A stretch of DNA of 64,000 nt, taken from Dastarcus helophoroides (Eukaryota; Arthropoda; Insecta; Coleoptera; Bothrideridae). The stretch spans positions 23,834,129 through 23,898,128 of the forward strand of contig CM053330.1 in NCBI GenBank assembly GCA_028583605.1, written 5' to 3'. The position numbers were made by a program, and so were the translations under genes. The stretch's first letter is position 1. Each line of letters opens with the position of its first letter. This document shows positions 63,201-64,000 of this stretch, piece by piece. The notes beneath the pieces are model-generated. The model was not told where the DNA came from. It did not search any database and saw only the letters and a program-made list of their open reading frames with translations.

Positions 63201-63362
63201 GTCGCGACATCAGATTTTCATATTTCGAGGTTGACTTCGAGTCGCGAAATTTCCGACGCTCCTAACTTGGCCGCCGGGCCGTTTCCCTCGATAAAACTCA
63301 AACGCAGGATAAACGGATACGTCCTCCGGAATCTGTCGTTGGAATCGGACACCGGCACGTAG
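33581..63362 (+). CDS. AT-hook nuclear protein (proposed five-exon gene, 26.6-kb intron)
   Basis: Proposed exons: 33581-33600 (MNSHAK), 33671-33757, 34233-34308 (ends LEEDLRMLEE), 60930-62979 and 63106-63362 (TAG). All junctions are GT-AG and every phase agrees, giving 829 residues. The product is basic and serine-rich, apparently disordered: a basic N-terminus (KRKSTSLKSKTKRH), PRKRTPFFTVKKPEYRKSL at about 62-85, an acidic YGFDSDDNDDD near 483, and an AT-hook KRPRGRPR near 705, which suggests a DNA-binding nuclear protein. The basic C-terminus contains SSRLSRRRR. I do not recognise the family. CENP-C (AT-hooks) and the sororin-like protein Dalmatian (a YGF/FGF-type motif) are guesses only. 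The weakest step is joining exon 3 to exon 4 across 26.6 kb; these could be two genes. The exon 5 acceptor also has a poor pyrimidine tract. Two receptor genes lie in the big intron on the other strand. Confidence 0.6.
34450..35910. repeat. T-rich repeat island with repeated 0.5-0.6 kb higher-order unit
   Basis: Degenerate filler in which a recognisable block, GGTTAGRTTTTTATTTTAAA preceded by GGAA, recurs at about 34590, 35050 and 35690, giving a higher-order spacing near 460 and 640 bp. The same block is present in the islands at 27.39 and 53.99 kb. The right edge (35860-35920) reads CCTCCCCCGCCTGAAGGAAA then TCCTGCCTACGCCC; its complement GGGCGTAGGCAGGA resembles the left ends at 26.11 and 52.04 kb. 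It is probably a non-autonomous DNA transposon of that same family. Confidence 0.6.
36130..38801. mobile_element. Pogo/Tigger-like non-autonomous element filled with repeat
   Basis: The left end TAGTGGAACCTCGCTTAACG and the right end (read on the other strand) TAGTGGAATCTCGCTTAACA are inverted repeats flanked by TA, as expected for the pogo branch of Tc1/mariner. Inner subterminal words such as CTCGTTAAGC occur at both ends. The 2.67-kb body is degenerate T-rich filler (TTTTTCAAAATTTCGACTTT) and no transposase is present. It lies in the long intron of the AT-hook gene. Confidence 0.8.
38855..46587 (-). CDS. Gustatory receptor, gene B (downstream member of tandem pair)
   Basis: Gustatory receptors are seven-helix ligand-gated ion channels of insect chemosensory neurons with an intracellular N-terminus. 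Exons on the minus strand: 46587-46235 (start MEKGQKRFFELMQYFKIFCL), 39734-39248, 39193-39125, 39074-38985 and 38926-38855 (stop TAA). All junctions are GT-AG; phases are 2 then 0, 0, 0; the product is 356 residues. Hydrophobic segments recur through exons 1 and 2. The C-terminal exons carry the family signature: FLLQVVHQRINFTAHGFFDI in exon 4 and TFLVIIMQF, matching TYhhhhhQF, in exon 5. The three short phase-0 C-terminal exons have the same layout as gene A, supporting tandem duplication. Intron 1 is 6.5 kb and holds a complete hAT-like element (40030-43820). No frameshift or stop was seen, so it is probably functional. The ligand cannot be told from the sequence. Confidence 0.9.
40030..43820. 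mobile_element. hAT-like element with exact 8-bp target duplication, filled with repeat
   Basis: The ends are CAGTGGCGGCT at 40030 and its inverse AGCCGCCACTG ending at 43820. Both are directly flanked by GTTGAAAG (40022-40029 and 43821-43828), an exact 8-bp duplication typical of hAT transposition. Further inside, CTGCAGCACC on the left is answered by GGTGCTGCTT on the other strand at the right. The 3.79-kb interior has no transposase: T-rich filler in the left part (about 40080-41050) changes to A-rich filler in the right part (about 41280-43790). It occupies intron 1 of receptor gene B. Confidence 0.92.
44175..44342 (-). other. Short unassigned coding-like remnant
   Basis: On the minus strand a 55-codon frame starting MMVSCDHFKTVFKENDRDIS and containing SKSQILEVLNVPEMILRSDR has normal protein composition in the middle of low-complexity DNA. 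It ends at TAA (44175-44177) and continues upstream without ATG to 44354. It may be the tail of an old transposon protein or a host exon remnant. I do not recognise it. Confidence 0.25.
44460..46140. repeat. A-rich repeat island in receptor B intron 1
   Basis: Degenerate filler mainly in the GTCGAAATTTTGAAAA orientation. A GC-richer segment at about 45185-45300 (CGAGCTCCGGTGCCTAATGC, then GGGCCCGGAAATTCTCGCGC) interrupts it and looks like a buried transposon terminus. No partner terminus was found. No gene exon is present; receptor B exon 1 starts just to the right. Confidence 0.5.
46751..55442 (-). CDS. Gustatory receptor, gene A (upstream member of tandem pair)
   Basis: Second member of the receptor pair, same strand. 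Exons: 55442-55337 (start MILFTNFIAKIYDLIPPEVH), 55220-54445, 47131-47012, 46963-46874 and 46822-46751 (TAA). Phases agree (1, then 0, 0, 0) and the product is 387 residues, normal for the family. Exon 2 holds several hydrophobic helices (NCSILGLSCLILMSYVCLIL, PLIIIVVTLIY, FPIFILLICNIFDLMVL). The small C-terminal exons encode DAVELENV, FLYQVLQQNCSLTVNHFFPM, and LTFVLFAFQ in place of TYhhhhhQF, so the signature is degenerate by about one residue. Exons 4 and 5 match gene B in length exactly (90 and 72 nt). Only 164 bp separate its stop from the start codon of gene B. Intron 2 is 7.3 kb and contains a hAT-like element, repeat islands and a CT microsatellite starting about 90 bp past the donor. 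The open frame running past the donor into Glu-Lys-Arg repeats is not real coding sequence. Confidence 0.87.
47132..48215. other. Intronic DNA of receptor A with hammerhead-like segment
   Basis: No exon. At 47477-47516 the plus strand shows CTCT, then CTGAAGA, then GAAACGCGTTAGAG, the layout of a short hammerhead ribozyme as found in Penelope-like elements. The minus-strand open frame at 47460-47693 covers this repeat and is not considered a gene. The remainder is AT-rich. Confidence 0.4.
48224..50510. mobile_element. hAT-like element with 8-bp target duplication, filled with repeat
   Basis: The left end is TAGGGATGTTATGGAGCT and the right end, read on the other strand, is TATGGTTGTTAGGGATAT; 13 of 18 positions agree. 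The flanks are identical 8-bp GTGCATGT words (48216-48223 and 50511-50518). Subterminal parts carry ATATCCGAAAT, CCGTAACCGA and TAACCGAAAT words in both halves. The 2.29-kb interior is T-rich filler without a transposase. A truncated relative lies at 18139. It is inside intron 2 of receptor gene A. Confidence 0.85.
50519..51950. repeat. A-rich repeat island with transposon-like right end
   Basis: After about 300 bp of unique-looking DNA, A-rich filler (GAGAAAAAGTCGAAATTTTG type) runs from about 50830 to 51700. The right edge, 51885-51950, reads CTCTCTGGTTGAATATAAAT, then TTCAGGGGGTGGGGCAGG; its complement TTTATATTCAACCAGAGAG matches the subterminal word of the islands at 26.1 and 52.1 kb, so this is probably an inverted copy of that family. 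No gene. Confidence 0.5.
52040..54185. repeat. T-rich repeat island with clean 20-bp tandem units
   Basis: The left end is GCGTAGCTATAATAAGG with TTTATATTCAACTGGAAAG, shared with the 26.11-kb island. At 52890-52949 three consecutive 20-bp units are readable: CTTTTTCTCGAAATTTTGAT, CTTTCTCTCGAAATGTTGAT and CTTTCTCTGGAAATTTCGAT. The higher-order block (AAAGGTTAGGTTATTATTTC) is near 53990. The right edge passes into a CT microsatellite. No gene. Confidence 0.65.
54207..54356. repeat. CT/GA microsatellite
   Basis: An almost pure pyrimidine run on the plus strand: (CT)n at first, then interspersed CTTT and CCCTTT units. It lies in intron 2 of receptor A, starting about 90 bp beyond the exon 2 donor (transcribed as GA-rich RNA). 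It explains several long but meaningless open frames of Leu-Ser or Glu-Arg-Lys repeats in this area. Confidence 0.97.
56746..58907. mobile_element. Pogo-like element nested in the hAT-like element
   Basis: Both ends lie next to TA. Left end CAATGAAATCTCTCGTAACG, then GAC; right end on the other strand CAGCGACATTTCTCTTAAGC, then GGAC. The second subterminal words (ATTAAGCGGACA) also correspond. The body of 2.16 kb includes degenerate filler (about 57060-57900) and a foldback segment at 58153-58710. There is no transposase, so this is a non-autonomous copy. It is younger than the hAT-like element it sits in. Confidence 0.8.
58153..58710. repeat. Imperfect foldback segment
   Basis: The left arm (58153-58228; AGCTGGAAATCGCTTTAATG, ATCAGTAATCTGAG) is mirrored by the right arm (58634-58710) at about 85-90 percent. 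Between the arms, AGAGCATTAAATTYTG occurs twice in the same orientation (about 58362 and 58552). It lies inside the nested pogo element. No protein function is apparent for the open frames that overlap it. Confidence 0.65.
59728..60929. other. Intronic DNA before the large AT-hook exon
   Basis: Two related words, GTGCGTCCCAAGATCGAGTA near 59886 and the inverse-like TACCCTATCTTGGGACACAT near 60853, bracket about 1 kb with no coding sequence. Their mirrored layout (also AAAAACTCCTGCCTGATCTT versus AAGATCCAGCAGGAGTTTTT) suggests another inverted-end element at about 59883-60875. No exon was found. Confidence 0.45.
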
Positions 63363-64000
63363 ATTAAGAGATTACAATCTGATGTGATTTACTTGCATAA
63401 AATGCGATAAGTAAATCGTCTGTGTATGTTTATTACAATTTCTCAGTACACAACATTTTTTGTGATACTTGGTAATGGGTTCACAATGTAAAGGTTTTCA
63501 GCTTTCTCTAACCTCTAAAGCCCAACATACAATTATGAAAATTTATATTAAACAGTTTAATTTTTAAACAAATCTCTTACCACCTATTCACTTTTATTTT
63601 ACCACAGTGATTAACAGAAAACCCGTTTATCAGATGTGTTTTGATTTTTTACTTTTCTCAAAATTCGTCGTTTTTTCAGTTTCGATTTTATTTTCACAAT
63701 TCGGCTTTTTGGTCAAAATTTAGCCTTCTTTAGGAAATATTGTCTTTTTTCCAAACTTCAATTTTTTCTTCAAAAATCATCCATTCTTCAAAATTTTTCC
63801 ATTCTTCTCAAAATTGATCTTTTTTGAAAATTGGTACTTTTTTAATTCACAAAAATTTGCATTTTGCGAGTTTAATCGATCTTTTATTAAAGAAATTAAA
63901 AAAAAATAATTTCAACAATTTTGAGGAAACTATTTAAAGGGGGTTTTCATGTTTTGCCAAAATTGTGTTTTCAAAATTTCGATTTATTCCCAAAATCGAC
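63363..64000. other. 3' flank of the AT-hook gene and start of another repeat island
   Basis: Unique-looking DNA follows the TAG at 63360-63362; no clear AATAAA is near the stop. From about 63640 to the window edge the T-rich filler (TTTCTCAAAATTCGTC type) starts again. Nothing else is seen. Confidence 0.45.

Noticed and set aside
62974..63234. Open frame continuing past the donor at 62979 as coding sequence
   Set aside because: The GTAAGT donor and the in-phase acceptor at 63105 give a better model. The frame reached from the CCCCAG acceptor near 63049 in the required phase stops at a TAA after about 19 codons.

Overview
The window reads as nuclear DNA of an insect. Genes are split by GT-AG introns, several of them only 48-116 bp; two insect gustatory-receptor genes are present; and mariner/pogo, hAT, Penelope and LINE relics are abundant. 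The order is not proven (a beetle would fit). The DNA is AT-rich and dominated by transposable elements; real exons are a small fraction. No RNA gene or CRISPR array was found.

Layout. (1) 4.6-6.8 kb, plus: last five exons of a kindlin/fermitin gene (integrin activation), whose 5' exons lie off the left edge. (2) 7.9-10.1 kb: decayed LINE inserted in an AT-rich repeat island. (3) 13.6-14.2 kb, minus: UBE2C (vihar), the APC/C ubiquitin-conjugating enzyme. (4) 16.8-23.0 kb, plus: condensin I kleisin (Barren/NCAP-H), ten exons. (5) 23-33 kb: repeats, including a long inverted-repeat element, a Penelope-like fragment and an unusual inverted mariner-family element. (6) 33.6-34.3 kb and 60.9-63.4 kb, plus: exons I join into one AT-hook nuclear-protein gene with a 26.6 kb intron. 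(7) Inside that intron on the minus strand: two tandem gustatory-receptor genes (55.4-46.8 and 46.6-38.9 kb) that I could rebuild exon by exon with consistent phases; each has one very large intron holding a transposon.

The most unusual feature is a degenerate array with a roughly 19-20 bp unit (core CTTTTTCTCGAAATTTCGAT) that fills kilobase islands across the window in both orientations. At least five islands are bounded by recognisable transposon ends of different families: hAT-like ends with 8-bp target duplications at 40030-43820, 48224-50510 and 55662-59719, and pogo-like ends at TA at 36130-38801 and 56746-58907. The same filler therefore sits in elements with unrelated termini. Kindlin, UBE2C, condensin and the AT-hook protein are ordinary cellular genes with no common pathway except that UBE2C and condensin both act in mitosis. 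All identifications are from reading the sequence; no database search was run.
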